Shown here: piece after piece, positions 38,073 to 47,696 of the stretch | How the letters are laid out: each line of letters begins with the position of its first letter | How positions within the stretch are numbered: position 1 is the stretch's first letter | Source of the DNA: Gammaproteobacteria bacterium | GTDB taxonomy: Bacteria > Gemmatimonadota > Gemmatimonadetes > Longimicrobiales > Gaopeijiaceae | Assembly (NCBI GenBank): GCA_009840525.1 | Contig: VXNP01000016.1 | Coordinates: forward strand, 1-50,573 | Length of the DNA: 50,573 nt | Direction: 5' to 3' | Notes under the pieces: model-generated | What the model was told of the DNA's origin: nothing | The model's input: only the letters and a program-made list of their open reading frames with translations | The model's database searches: none | Translations under genes and position numbers: made by a program

Positions 38073-39593
38073 ATGCCGACGCCCCAGGATACGCTCGACA
38101 TCCTTCGCGGCATCCGCGAGCAGAGCGGGGCGAACTCCTCGCCGGGCCTCCCGGACGCCGTAATCGAGCGCTTCGCCGCCCGGGACGCCCTTCTCCACCA
38201 GGCCGTCGCCGAAGCAGGGGAATCCAGTCGCCGGTTCCGGCGCGAGTTGCCTCACCTTATCGGACTGGACGAAACGGACCAGGTCCGGGAGATGCAGCGA
38301 GGCTACCTCAACTTCTACCCAGACGACCTCGTCAACCCCTATGTCGCCCTCGCCGCGCGCGGGCCCTGGATCGTCACCTCCGCGGGCGCCGTGATTCACG
38401 ATTCGGGCGGCTACGGCATGCTTGGGCTCGGGCACTCGCCGGAGGCGGTCCTCGACGCGATGAGCGAGCCTCGTGTCATGGCCAACGTCATGACCGCGAG
38501 CCCCAGTCAGCCCCGGCTGATCCGCGCGCTCGAGGCGGAGATCGGCCACCGGCGGGCGGGCGCATGTCCCTTTGAGCACTTCGTGTGTCTGAACAGCGGT
38601 TCCGAGGCGATGACCTTCGCCTCCCGCCTCGCGGACATCCACGCGAAACAGATCACCGACCCCGGCGGATCCCGTGACGGCGCGTCCATCCGAACCCTCG
38701 CGCTCGAAGGCGGCTTCCACGGGCGCACCAGCCGGCCCGCCCAGGTCTCGGACTCGACGGCCTGCTACTACCGCGACAACCTCGCCAGCTTCCGCGGCCA
38801 CAACGCCCTGACCGTGCCCGCCAACGACATCGGCCGGTTGCGGCATTTCTATGCCCTCGCCGACGACGAAGGCTGGTTCATCGAGGCCTTCTACATGGAG
38901 CCGGTGATGGGCGAGGGGAATCCAGGCAAGGCGGTAACCCGCGAGTTCTACGATGCCGCGCGCGCGCTGTCCCGTGCTCACGGCAGCCTGCTTGTGGTCG
39001 ATTCGATCCAGGCCGGACTGCGGGCCCACGGTTGCCTTTCCATAGTCGACTATCCCGGCTTCGAGGAGGCGGATCCTCCCGATGTGGAGACCTACTCGAA
39101 GGCGCTGAACGCGGGCCAGTACCCGCTTTCGGTTGTCGCGATGACGCCCCGGGCCGCCGCGATGTACCGGCGGGGCGTCTACGGCAATACCATGACCACC
39201 AACCCGCGGGCCCTCGAGGTGGGCGTGGCCATGCTGTCGTCGCTCACCGATGAGTTGCGCGAAAACATCCGCGCGCGCGGCGCCGAACTCGTGGCGAAGC
39301 TGGAGCGCGTGGCCTCCGATCTCGGCGGACCGATTACCGCGGTGCAGGGCACCGGCCTGCTGGTGAGTTGCGCCTTCGAGCCGGCCATCAGGAGTCACGG
39401 GTCCGGCAGCGTCGAAGAGGAAATGCGGAGGCACGGCGTGGGTGTGATTCACGGAGGCGAGAACTCCGTCCGCTACACGCCCCACTTCGCGGTGACTTCC
39501 GCCGAGATCGACCTGATCGTCCACGCTACCCGGTCTGCCGTGGTTTCCAGCTTGACGCCCGCCGGAGCGGAAGCGTACTTACCCCCTCGATGA
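38073..39593 (+). CDS. Class III (PLP-dependent) aminotransferase
   Basis: A 506-residue fold-type I enzyme. Seen: NSGSEAMTFASRLADIHAK (cofactor phosphate site), LEGGFHGRTSRPAQ, LLVVDSIQAGLRAHG with the PLP-ring Asp, and YSKALNAGQYPLS with the Schiff-base Lys, then GNTMTTNPRALEVG. The usual D-E-[VA]-[QI]-[TS]-G segment is changed to D-S-I-Q-A-G, and the N-terminal 60 residues are a helical extension, so the enzyme is divergent. Lysine or ornithine omega-aminotransferases are the nearest kinds I can suggest. GGAG eight bases upstream supports ATG 38073. Confidence 0.85.
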   Translation: MPTPQDTLDILRGIREQSGANSSPGLPDAVIERFAARDALLHQAVAEAGESSRRFRRELPHLIGLDETDQVREMQRGYLNFYPDDLVNPYVALAARGPWIVTSAGAVIHDSGGYGMLGLGHSPEAVLDAMSEPRVMANVMTASPSQPRLIRALEAEIGHRRAGACPFEHFVCLNSGSEAMTFASRLADIHAKQITDPGGSRDGASIRTLALEGGFHGRTSRPAQVSDSTACYYRDNLASFRGHNALTVPANDIGRLRHFYALADDEGWFIEAFYMEPVMGEGNPGKAVTREFYDAARALSRAHGSLLVVDSIQAGLRAHGCLSIVDYPGFEEADPPDVETYSKALNAGQYPLSVVAMTPRAAAMYRRGVYGNTMTTNPRALEVGVAMLSSLTDELRENIRARGAELVAKLERVASDLGGPITAVQGTGLLVSCAFEPAIRSHGSGSVEEEMRRHGVGVIHGGENSVRYTPHFAVTSAEIDLIVHATRSAVVSSLTPAGAEAYLPPR

Positions 39594-39694
39594 GACAAGA
39601 CCGCGGCATCCGACAGATGCCGTTTCGCGCGCGTCGACCCGCGCCGTCTGCCATGACATTTCATCCCCGTCCCCCGTCCCACGCGAGACCTGCC

Positions 39695-42600
39695 ATGAAC
39701 GCCTTCGCACCCAGAATCCCCGCCTTCTTCCTCATGCTTGCCCTGGCTGCCGCTTCCGCGCCAGCCACCGCCCAGCAGGCCCCTTCCCCCGAAGCCTACG
39801 CCGACCTCGAGTGGCGCTACATCGGTCCCGAGGGCAACCGCTTTTCCGCGGCCGCCGGCCTGCCCAGCGACCCCTACACCTACTACGTCGGCGCCGCCTC
39901 CGGAGGCATCTACAAGACCACCGACGGCGGGGTGAACTGGGACGCCATCTTCGACGACCAGCCGGTGCAGTCGATCGGTTCGCTGGGGGTGTCCGTGACC
40001 GATCCCAACATCGTCTGGGCCGGCACCGGGGAGGGGAAGATCCGCAGCCACATCTCCATCGGGCAGGGGATCTACAAGTCCACCGACGCGGGGGCGACCT
40101 GGACGCTCATGGGGCTCGAGCAGACCGGGCGCATTCCGCGGCTCGCCATCCATCCGACCGATCCCGACATCGTCTACGTGTGCGCGCTGGGGCATTCCTA
40201 CGGGCCGCAGCAGGAGCGCGGCGTCTACCGCACCATGGACGGCGGCGAAAGCTGGGAGCGCATCCTCTTCGTGGACGAGAACACCGGCTGCTCCGACATC
40301 GCCCTCGATCCGGTCAACCCGCGCAACCTGTTCGCCGGCACGTGGCAGCTCGAGATCCACACCTACGGCCGCACCAGCGGCGGACCGGGCGGCGGCCTGC
40401 ACGTCTCGCGCGACGGCGGCGACACCTGGGAGAAGCTCAACGGTCCGGACAACGGCATCGGGCTGCCCAACCTGCCGGTGGGCAAGGTCGCGGTGGCGAT
40501 CGCGCCCTCCAACAACCAGCGCGTCTACGCCATGCTCGAGACCGGCGACGGGATCCCGTGGGACGGCCGCGAGACCGAGGACGGCCAGGTCTGGGGTTCC
40601 ACCGACGGCGGCCACACCTGGGAGCGCATCACCCGCAACCGCAACGCCATGGGGCGTCCGCACTACTACTCGCGGGTCGTGGTCTCGCCGGATGACGAGG
40701 ACGAGGCGTACTTCCTGACCGCGTCCTTCTCGGTATCGACCGACGGCGGCCGCGCAATCAACGTGATCCCGCGCGAGGACGCGCCGGGCGGCGACCACCA
40801 CGACATGTGGATCGACCCGGGCAACGGCGACCGCATGATTGTCGCGCACGATCAGGGCCTCTCCATCTCGATCAACCGCGGCAGCACCTGGTACCGCCAG
40901 CGCCTCACCAACGCGCAGATGTACCACGTGACCGTGGACAACGAGATCCCCTACAACGTCCTCGGCAACAAGCAGGACGAGCCCACCTACCGCGGTCCCA
41001 GCAACAGCCGCATTCAGGGCCAGCGCCGCATCACCGGCATTCCGCGCGGCATGTGGCACCACGTGGGCGGCGGCGAGAGCGGATTCGCCACCCCCGATCC
41101 CGTCGACCCCAACATCGTCTGGTCCTCGGCCTCGGGGTCGGGCATGGTCGGCGGCATCGTGGTGCGCTACGAGGAGGACCGGCGCCAGTGGCGGGGCGTC
41201 GAGGTGTGGCCGGAGCAGAGCCGGGGTGCGGCGGAGGGCGTCCGCTACCGCTTCGTCTGGGATGCCCCTGTGCACATCTCCCCGCACGACAACGAGACGG
41301 TCTACGTCGGGAGCCAGCACGTGCACCGCACTCGCAACCGCGGCCAGAGCTGGGAGGTCATCAGCCCGGACCTCTCCCTCAACGACCGCAGCCGCATGGG
41401 CTTCTCGGGCGGCCTCACGGGCGACAACATCGGCGTGGAGTACGCGGGCACGGTGTTCGGCATCGCCGAGTCGCCCATCGAACAGGGGCTGATCTGGGCG
41501 GGCACCAACGACGGCCTCCTGCACGTCACCCGCGACAACGGCGCCTCCTGGACCAACGTCACGGGCAACATGCCCGATCTGCCCGAGTGGCTCGCGGTGC
41601 GCAGCATCGCCCCGTCCCGCTTCGACCCGGGCACGGCCTACGTGGCCATCGACGGCCACCAGATGAACGTGCGCGATCCCTACGTCTACCGGACGCGCGA
41701 CTACGGCGAGTCGTTCGAGAAGATCACGGACGGCATCCCGCCCAGCATGCTGAGCTACACGAAGATCATCATCGAAGACACGAAGCGGCAGGGCCTGCTC
41801 TACGTCGGCACCGAGAACGCCATCTACGTGTCGTTCGACAACGGCGACAACTGGCAGCCGCTCCAGAACAACCTGCCCGCCGCCCCGGTGTCGGGCATTG
41901 TCATCCAGGAGCACTTCAACGACCTGGTGGTGGGCACCTACGGGCGCGGCTTCTGGATCTTCGACGATCTCGCGCCGCTGCAGCAGCTGACCCCGGAGGT
42001 CATGGCGTCCGGTTCGCACCTGTTCGCGCCCCGCGATGCGTACCGCTTCAGGTCCATCACGCCGCCCTCGATTCCCTACGACGATCCTACGGTCGGGGTG
42101 GATCCCGAGTACGGGGCGTACCTCAACTACTGGCTGGCGGCACCCGCGGGCGAGACGCCCACCGTCGAGATCGTGGACGGCATGGGCGCCGTGGTGCGCA
42201 CCCTGGAGGGCAGCAACAACGCGGGCGTGAACCGCATCTACTGGGATCTCCGGGACGAACCCAACGATCCCATCATGCTGTACACCAGCCCGATGTACGC
42301 CGAGCACATCGTGGTGGGCGAGGAGGGACGGCCGGCTGGCGGTGCCCGGATTTCCATCCTCATGCCCCCCGGACAGTACACCGTGCGCCTGAACGTGGAC
42401 GGCGCGACGCACGAGCAGCCGCTCACCGTCATCAAGGATCCGCACTCCGCCGGGACCGAGGCCGACATCGCCGAGCAAATCGCCTTCCTGCGCGACGTGC
42501 GCGAGGACGTGGTGGCCGCGGGCGAGGCCGTGCACCGGGTGGAGGCGCTCCGGGTCCAACTCGAGACCATGGCCCGCTTCGCGGAGGACGAGGCTCTGTC

Positions 42601-42910
42601 CGACGCCATCGCCGAGCTGGAGGACAAACTCGAGGAGCTGCAGGGAACCCTGGTGGACCTGCGCCTCACGGGGCAGGGGCAGGACGCGGTCCGTTTCGCG
42701 GCCCGCCTGCTGTCGAAGCTGGGCTACCTGACCAACGCGCTCACCAACGCCGACTTCCCGCCCACCGACCAGGAGATGGAGGTGAAGGGAATCCTGCACG
42801 AGCAGTTGCAGGCACACCTCGCCGCCGTGGAGACAGTGATCGCGGAGGACGTGGCCGCGCTGAACGAGATGCTGCGGAGCCGGGGGCTGCTGCTGATTAC
42901 GGACGGGTAG
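39695..42910 (+). CDS. Large secreted BNR/VPS10 (sortilin-like) beta-propeller protein
   Basis: A 1071-residue protein with a signal peptide (FFLMLALAAASAPATAQQ). Residues 40-800 contain many Asp-box repeats of the form S-x-D-x-G-x-T-W: YKTTDGGVNWD, YKSTDAGATW, YRTMDGGESWE, VSRDGGDTWEKL, STDGGHTWERI, THRTR-like HRTRNRGQSWE and VTRDNGASWTNV. They fold into one or two propellers as in the sortilin N-terminal domain. A C-terminal part (GAVVRTLEGSNNAGVNRIYWDLRD) resembles a FlgD-like Ig domain, then a helical tail. ATG 39695 starts directly at the signal peptide. Often annotated as glycosyl hydrolase, but no hydrolase active site is visible. Confidence 0.88.
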   Translation: MNAFAPRIPAFFLMLALAAASAPATAQQAPSPEAYADLEWRYIGPEGNRFSAAAGLPSDPYTYYVGAASGGIYKTTDGGVNWDAIFDDQPVQSIGSLGVSVTDPNIVWAGTGEGKIRSHISIGQGIYKSTDAGATWTLMGLEQTGRIPRLAIHPTDPDIVYVCALGHSYGPQQERGVYRTMDGGESWERILFVDENTGCSDIALDPVNPRNLFAGTWQLEIHTYGRTSGGPGGGLHVSRDGGDTWEKLNGPDNGIGLPNLPVGKVAVAIAPSNNQRVYAMLETGDGIPWDGRETEDGQVWGSTDGGHTWERITRNRNAMGRPHYYSRVVVSPDDEDEAYFLTASFSVSTDGGRAINVIPREDAPGGDHHDMWIDPGNGDRMIVAHDQGLSISINRGSTWYRQRLTNAQMYHVTVDNEIPYNVLGNKQDEPTYRGPSNSRIQGQRRITGIPRGMWHHVGGGESGFATPDPVDPNIVWSSASGSGMVGGIVVRYEEDRRQWRGVEVWPEQSRGAAEGVRYRFVWDAPVHISPHDNETVYVGSQHVHRTRNRGQSWEVISPDLSLNDRSRMGFSGGLTGDNIGVEYAGTVFGIAESPIEQGLIWAGTNDGLLHVTRDNGASWTNVTGNMPDLPEWLAVRSIAPSRFDPGTAYVAIDGHQMNVRDPYVYRTRDYGESFEKITDGIPPSMLSYTKIIIEDTKRQGLLYVGTENAIYVSFDNGDNWQPLQNNLPAAPVSGIVIQEHFNDLVVGTYGRGFWIFDDLAPLQQLTPEVMASGSHLFAPRDAYRFRSITPPSIPYDDPTVGVDPEYGAYLNYWLAAPAGETPTVEIVDGMGAVVRTLEGSNNAGVNRIYWDLRDEPNDPIMLYTSPMYAEHIVVGEEGRPAGGARISILMPPGQYTVRLNVDGATHEQPLTVIKDPHSAGTEADIAEQIAFLRDVREDVVAAGEAVHRVEALRVQLETMARFAEDEALSDAIAELEDKLEELQGTLVDLRLTGQGQDAVRFAARLLSKLGYLTNALTNADFPPTDQEMEVKGILHEQLQAHLAAVETVIAEDVAALNEMLRSRGLLLITDG

Positions 42911-42991
42911 GGGGTTTGCGGCTCGCGGGGCACTACGATACTGCGCGCCATCGAAGCAGCAACTTCATGAGCCGGAAATGTCAGTAAACGA

Positions 42992-43057
42992 CATCTAGTC
43001 ATCAGTAGATGCTAGCTGGCTCGTAGGTCATGGGAGGAGTACTGGGAGGAGCCAGCT
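42992..43057. promoter_or_regulatory. Two inverted repeats upstream of the second DUF4143 gene
   Basis: CATCTA (42992-42997) pairs with TAGATG (43006-43011) over eight bases, and AGCTGGCTC (43014-43022) pairs with GAGCCAGCT (43049-43057). They occupy the 230-base gap before ATG 43140. They may be operators or RNA hairpins. Confidence 0.4.
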
Positions 43058-43139
43058 GACTCGCCGCAAATCAGCTTGACTATTTCGGAGCCTTCTCCAC
43101 ATTGGTAGGACCATCGCCTCCTCCCCGCCACGGTCCGAC

Positions 43140-44300
43140 ATGTACTCTCGTACGCTGGACCTCGAGCTGCCGCGCGGCCAGTCCGCGTTCCTGTGGGGTC
43201 CGCGCAAGACGGGCAAATCGACTCTGCTCAGGCAGCGCTTCCCGCTCTCCGCCCGCTTCGACCTGCTGGATACGAGGCTCATGCTGGAGCTCACACGCGC
43301 CCCGTGGACCCTCGCCGAGCGCATCCGGGCCCTGGGCGCGGAGCAGCGCGGCCGTCCGATCCTCATCGACGAAGTCCAGAAGGTCCCGGCGCTGCTGGAT
43401 GAGGTGCACCGGTTGATCGAGGACGAACGGCTCGGATTCGTCCTGTGCGGGTCCAGCGCGAGGAAGCTGAAAAGGGGCAGGGCCAACCTGCTGGGCGGCC
43501 GGGCGTGGAGCTTCGGGCTTCATCCGCTGACCTGGCCGGAGGTGCCCCGCTTCGATCTCCTGCGCGCTCTGAACCACGGCCTCCTTCCGTCCCACTACGA
43601 CTCGCCCCGCCCCCGGCGCACGCTCCGGGGCTATGTGGACGACTACCTGAAGGAGGAGATCCTCGAAGAGGGCCTGACCCGCAACGCGCCCGCGTTCTCG
43701 CGCTTCTTCGAGGCGCTGGCCTTCAGCCACGGCGAACTGGTCAACTACAGCAACATCGCCAGGGACTGCGGCGTCAGCTCAAAGACGGCCAAGGAGTACT
43801 TCCAGATCCTGGTCGACACGCTGCTGGGCGTATTCGTGGAGCCGTTCAGCCTCCGGCGCTCGCGGGCGGTGATCACCAGAGCTCCCAAGTTCTACCTCTT
43901 CGATGTCGGCGTCGCCGGACGAATGGCGGGCCGCTGGATCGAGCGGTCGGCCGGTCCCGGCTTCGGCCGGGCGCTGGAGCACTTCGTCCTCATGGAGATT
44001 CTGGCCTTCCGGTCCTACCGCGAGCTGGACGTGCCGGTCCGGTTCTGGCGAACGAAGTCCGGGCTGGAATGCGACTTCGTCGTCGGCCGGGAGGGCAGTG
44101 TAGCCATCGAGGTGAAAGGCGGCGCCAACCCCGGCGGCAAGGCGCTGCGTGGCATCCGGGCCTTCGCCCAGGAGCACCGGCCCGGAAGCGCGATCGTCGT
44201 GTGCAACGCGAGCCAGCCCCGGCGGACTACCGACGGCATATGGGTGCTTCCGTGGGAGCGGTTCCTGGAGCGGCTTTGGGACGGAGGGCTGTTTGAGTAG
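43140..44300 (+). CDS. AAA ATPase with DUF4143 domain, second copy
   Basis: A 386-residue protein with the same plan as the gene at 33304 but clearly different in sequence. Walker A is FLWGPRKTGKSTLLRQ and Walker B is RPILIDEVQKVPALLDEV, followed by FVLCGSSARKLKRGRANLLGGRA, which is highly typical of the family. The middle (NYSNIARDCGVSSKTAKEYF) is a winged-helix-like part, and the C-terminal domain has LECDFVV and SVAIEVKGG (D...E-V-K). Function unknown. Inverted repeats precede it. Confidence 0.88.
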   Translation: MYSRTLDLELPRGQSAFLWGPRKTGKSTLLRQRFPLSARFDLLDTRLMLELTRAPWTLAERIRALGAEQRGRPILIDEVQKVPALLDEVHRLIEDERLGFVLCGSSARKLKRGRANLLGGRAWSFGLHPLTWPEVPRFDLLRALNHGLLPSHYDSPRPRRTLRGYVDDYLKEEILEEGLTRNAPAFSRFFEALAFSHGELVNYSNIARDCGVSSKTAKEYFQILVDTLLGVFVEPFSLRRSRAVITRAPKFYLFDVGVAGRMAGRWIERSAGPGFGRALEHFVLMEILAFRSYRELDVPVRFWRTKSGLECDFVVGREGSVAIEVKGGANPGGKALRGIRAFAQEHRPGSAIVVCNASQPRRTTDGIWVLPWERFLERLWDGGLFE

Positions 44301-44327
44301 GTCACCGCCGAGGGCCGTCTGACCAAC

Positions 44328-44873
44328 CTACACCCAGCCTTCCCGCTCGATCAGCCGCTCGATGTGCGCCAGATGGTGCCGCCCGTGCCAGGCGTACAGG
44401 CCGACGTTCCTGGCCAGCGGGATTGCGCCGGCGTCCGGGTGCACGAACTCAAGCTGGAACTGCGGCCAGCTCATTTGGCGCAACAGGTTTTCCCAGCGGG
44501 CGTGGAGGGCCTCCAGTGCGTCGAGCGAGGGGCCCACCGGGCCGCGGGCGTCGGGCAGTTCCGCCCAGGCCTTTTCGTCGTAGGCCTTAATGGCCGGCCG
44601 GTCCTCGGTGAGGGTCCACTTGAAGCGGACGTAGCTGTTGGCGTGGCTGTCGAACAGGTGGTGCACGACCTGGCGCACGGTCCAGCCGTCCGGCCGATAC
44701 GGCGTGTCCAGTTGTTCGTCCGTGAGGGGCGCAACCGCCGCCCGCAGATCCGCCGGCAGAGCCGCGATCTCGTCGATCCAGGCCTCGACCTGCCGCTCCG
44801 TGAGCTCGGCCGGAGGAGTGTAGCGGCCGATGGGATAGCGAAGGTCGGGCGTGCCGGGATTCGTAGCTGTCAT
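44328..44873 (-). CDS. DinB-superfamily protein, YfiT/BstA-like
   Basis: A 181-residue protein with the family opening LRYPIGRYTPP and the four-helix DinB core. Metal ligands are expected in VRQVVHHLFDSHANSYVRFKW and in the C-terminal HGRHHLAHIERL. The motif QLDTPYRPDGWTVRQVVHHL matches the YfiT group, which includes the bacillithiol S-transferase BstA. The thiol used here is unknown. It is followed, 19 bases upstream in map order, by the LCM-type methyltransferase on the same strand, so the pair may be co-transcribed. Confidence 0.85.
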   Translation of the reverse strand: MTATNPGTPDLRYPIGRYTPPAELTERQVEAWIDEIAALPADLRAAVAPLTDEQLDTPYRPDGWTVRQVVHHLFDSHANSYVRFKWTLTEDRPAIKAYDEKAWAELPDARGPVGPSLDALEALHARWENLLRQMSWPQFQLEFVHPDAGAIPLARNVGLYAWHGRHHLAHIERLIEREGWV

Positions 44874-44892
44874 CGGGTTCCTTTCCTCGGCG

Positions 44893-45729
44893 TTACCGCG
44901 TGCCCAGCACGCAGAATTGATAGACGCTCAGCCCCTCGTCCGTCGCCATGTTCTCCGCGATCTCGTCGGTGCCGTACGCCTCGCCCAGGTCTCCGATGGG
45001 TCCGGAGTCCAGCACCTTCAGCGGCGTCTCCGTCTCGAACACCGCCAGGTCTTTGAAACCGGTCGGAAACGATGCCCCCATGGCCCGCTCCACCGCCTCG
45101 ATGCGCTTGAGGTCTTCCTCCCTCTCGAAATCCCGCTTCTGCAGATCCTCCGCGAAGTAGTCGAACGCGATCCGGAACGAGGAAATGCCGGCGCACAGGC
45201 TGTTCAGGAAGGGGAAGATGGTCTCGGTAGGCAGGTACATGGTGTTGCCTTCCCACACGATCACCGTCGGGGCGTCCAGATCGAATCCGGCTCCCGCCAG
45301 CTTCTCCGGGAGGTCGACTTCCAGGTAGTTGAAGGGGAGCGCCGGCGAGGGCGTTATGCCGTGCCCGCGCAGGACGTCGTGCTTGTATTGGACCACCGCT
45401 CCCTGGTCCACCTCGTAGTGGGTCACCCCCGGCGCCGCGAAGATCTGGGCGCGCATGTCCAGTCCGGCGCCCAGCGAGACGACCTGTCGCGCGCCCTCCG
45501 CGATCCCGCGTTCCACAAAGCGGTTGAAGAAGCGCGTGCGGAACCGGAGCATGTGGGTGGACTCGGGCACCGCCTCGGCCAGCTGGCGGGCCATTCCCAT
45601 CGCCTGATCGGTGACGAACCACTCGGCGTACGGATCATCGAAGAGCGGCTGCGCCCGCTCCTTCTCCATCGCCCGGAAGCAGGCGATCACGAACGCGGTG
45701 GTGCCGACTTCGTTGATGTCGACGGTCAT
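44893..45729 (-). CDS. LCM-type class I SAM-dependent methyltransferase
   Basis: A 278-residue enzyme of the leucine-carboxyl-methyltransferase-like family (PF04072/TIGR00027 type). Seen: DDPYAEWFV, RTRFFNRFVERGIAEGARQVVSLGAGLDMRA split across motif I, VTHYEVDQGAVVQYKHDVL (acidic loop binding the SAM ribose) and VIVWEGNTMYLPTETIFPFL. In bacteria these methylate small metabolites or unknown acids. Cytoplasmic. ATG 45729 gives the usual N-terminus. It probably shares a transcript with the BstA-like gene downstream. Confidence 0.85.
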   Translation of the reverse strand: MTVDINEVGTTAFVIACFRAMEKERAQPLFDDPYAEWFVTDQAMGMARQLAEAVPESTHMLRFRTRFFNRFVERGIAEGARQVVSLGAGLDMRAQIFAAPGVTHYEVDQGAVVQYKHDVLRGHGITPSPALPFNYLEVDLPEKLAGAGFDLDAPTVIVWEGNTMYLPTETIFPFLNSLCAGISSFRIAFDYFAEDLQKRDFEREEDLKRIEAVERAMGASFPTGFKDLAVFETETPLKVLDSGPIGDLGEAYGTDEIAENMATDEGLSVYQFCVLGTR

Positions 45730-45859
45730 GGTGTCATCCCTTCCTTCCTCTTTGTTCGGGTTTGAAGCGCTGCGGTATCGTCCGGCGCGGCGAACTCTAG
45801 CGTTGCGGGTGTCGCGATGGCAACGACCTGACGACGCGGCGGTGGCCGGGACAGGACGG

Positions 45860-46372
45860 CTACCCCGGAAGCTGTCTGGGCCTGCGGTCCTCCGGGAGCT
45901 GTCCCCGCCCGCGCTCCTCCGGCAACCGCGTCAGCGTGAGCGCCAGCTCGGCCGCGAACTCCTCCGCGATCAGCCGGTCGGCCCGCTTGATCCTGAGCAC
46001 GAGCTTCGAGGGATGCCTGAGCTTGAGGCCCTGCGGTCCCGCGATCTTCTCGAAGGCAAGGAGGTCCGCAGCGGTGATGGTGAGCCTCGGGCCGGCCAGC
46101 CTCCACCATTTCCGCGCTGTTACGGACGCGCCCGCCACCTTGGCAAGCGGGATCACGATTTCCTTCACGGGCTCGATCGCTTCGCGGGTCTCGTATCCGC
46201 TGCCTTCCATCGATTCGGTCACCACGGCGACACGCCACTGGATCACCAGGCGGTCCTCCTCCAGCCGCACGAGCCCATGGGCCGTCTCGGTGGTGGATTC
46301 GTATCCTCCGCCGGATGTGTAGAGATCGGAACTGCGCTTCAGAATGAAGGGAACGGCGCTCACGACGGCCAT
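45860..46372 (-). CDS. Protein of unknown function, PH-like beta fold suspected
   Basis: A 170-residue protein. I do not recognise a family. It begins MAVVSAVPFILKRSSDLYTSGG, then alternates beta-strands (HGLVRLEEDRLVIQWRVAVV, KEIVIPLAKVAGASVTARKWW, RLTITAADLLAFEKI, SKLVLRIKRADRLIAEEFAAEL) and ends in a helix and an Arg/Pro tail. This resembles bacterial PH-domain proteins. GGAGG five bases before ATG 46372 decides the start. It is divergent from the methyltransferase gene at 46443. Confidence 0.65.
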   Translation of the reverse strand: MAVVSAVPFILKRSSDLYTSGGGYESTTETAHGLVRLEEDRLVIQWRVAVVTESMEGSGYETREAIEPVKEIVIPLAKVAGASVTARKWWRLAGPRLTITAADLLAFEKIAGPQGLKLRHPSKLVLRIKRADRLIAEEFAAELALTLTRLPEERGRGQLPEDRRPRQLPG

Positions 46373-46442
46373 GACGCCTCCGGACGGGACCAGTGCCAAC
46401 GTGGTACGTTCGCATTGACGCGGGCGGCGACGCAATGAGAGA

Positions 46443-47126
46443 ATGGCACGCATGTCCCACTCCGTTCGCCGTCACCTGCGCGTCGAAGTCGATGCGTACG
46501 ACGAGATCATCCGGCGCTTCATTCCGGGGTACGAGACGGCGCTGGATGTCGCCGCGCGTGCCGTCGCGTCCGTGCGTCCCGGCCTGGTCCTCGACCTCGG
46601 GGCCGGCACAGGCGCTCTTTCCGAGGCAATGCTTGGGCACGATGTCATCGGCACCATCGAGCTTGTCGACGTGGATCCGGAGATGCTCGACCAGGCGCGG
46701 GTCCGGCTGGAGCGCTTCGGGAGCCGCGCGCGCTTCCGCGAGCGGTCCTTCCTGGATCCGTTGCCGGAGTGCGACGCGGTGGCCGCCTCGCTTGCCCTCC
46801 ATCACATTCCCCGGATGCGGGACAAGCGAGCCCTCTACCGGCGCATCCACGCATCCCTGCGCCCCGGGGGCGTCTTCGTAAACGCGGATGCCGTGATGCC
46901 GGCGGACCCCGAGGGGCGGGACGCGGGGTACGCTTTCTGGGCGGCCCACATGGTCTCGCGGGGCATCCCCGAGGAACGGGCCTGGCAGCACTTCGCGGAG
47001 TGGGCCGAGGAAGATACCTACCAGCCGATCGAGCAGGAGTTCGCGGCGATGGCGGCCGCGGGCTTCACGGCCGGGATCGCCTTGCACGAGGGGCCGATGG
47101 CGGTGCTGGTGGGGCACAGGAAGTAG
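46443..47126 (+). CDS. Class I SAM-dependent methyltransferase
   Basis: A 227-residue enzyme. Motif I is LVLDLGAGTGALSEAML, the acidic ribose-binding loop is IELVDVDPEMLDQARVRL, motif IV is CDAVAASLALHHIP, and the post-motif helix RIHASLRPGGVFVNADAV is typical of methyltransferase domain 11/25 enzymes. Substrate unknown. The start may be ATG 46443 or ATG 46452. Stands alone between divergent and following genes. Confidence 0.88.
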   Translation: MARMSHSVRRHLRVEVDAYDEIIRRFIPGYETALDVAARAVASVRPGLVLDLGAGTGALSEAMLGHDVIGTIELVDVDPEMLDQARVRLERFGSRARFRERSFLDPLPECDAVAASLALHHIPRMRDKRALYRRIHASLRPGGVFVNADAVMPADPEGRDAGYAFWAAHMVSRGIPEERAWQHFAEWAEEDTYQPIEQEFAAMAAAGFTAGIALHEGPMAVLVGHRK

Positions 47127-47201
47127 GAGTGGCCCGGACCTGCCGGCGCTGGTAATGGTTGGTCGCCGGACCCGGTTGAACACGAGCAGTAGTCGTTGCT
47201 G

Positions 47202-47696
47202 ATGATCCGAGCGCGCAGGCATTCGACGGGATTCAGATTCGCAGGCACCCTGGTGCTGCTTGCGCTGGTGCCGTCGTTCGCGCCGGACGCCTGGGGCCTG
47301 TCCTGCCTCCATCACGCGGCCCACGACGCCGCGGGCGAACACGAATCGCCCGATTCGCATCCCCATCATCCGGCCGCGCCGGAACATGAGCGCGGACACG
47401 GCGCGGCTGCGGAAACGGACCACCGGGGCGGTGACCACCACGGCCGGGCGATCGCCGCACATGCCGGCGACGACTTCGATCACGGCCCTGGGCACCACGA
47501 TCCCGAGGCTCCTCCGTGCACCTGCGCCGGAGAGTGCCCGACTTCGACCGGCCCGTCGGCCCCGGTCCATGCCGGCGTCTCCGGGCTGGTTCCCGACTGG
47601 CCCCAGCCGGTTCGGTGGTCGCGCGCCGTGGGTGCTCCGGCAACGAACCGCACCCCCTACCTCCTCCCCTTCGCCAACGCGCCCCCTCTTTCCTGA
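47202..47696 (+). CDS. Exported His-rich protein, probable metal binder
   Basis: A 164-residue protein. An N-terminal hydrophobic segment (FAGTLVLLALVPSFAPDAWG) is a signal peptide or anchor. The next 110 residues hold most of its 18 His, many in pairs (CLHHAAHDAAGEHE, HPHHPAAPEHERGHG, DHHGRAIAAHAG, GPGHHDPEAPP), and end with the Cys cluster PPCTCAGECPTS. This looks like the loosely defined DUF2946-type His/Cys proteins found beside metal-resistance genes. A Met-rich barrel gene follows on the same strand. TTG 47196 is an alternative start. No enzyme motif is seen. Confidence 0.6.
   Translation: MIRARRHSTGFRFAGTLVLLALVPSFAPDAWGLSCLHHAAHDAAGEHESPDSHPHHPAAPEHERGHGAAAETDHRGGDHHGRAIAAHAGDDFDHGPGHHDPEAPPCTCAGECPTSTGPSAPVHAGVSGLVPDWPQPVRWSRAVGAPATNRTPYLLPFANAPPLS

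Noticed and set aside
39473-42817. Very long minus-strand open frame opposite the BNR gene
   Set aside because: Shadow of a GC-rich gene: composition is Val/Gly/His/Arg-rich with no domain. The same holds for the long antisense frames at 99-2897, 31393-33294, 9953-12421 and 17148-19850.
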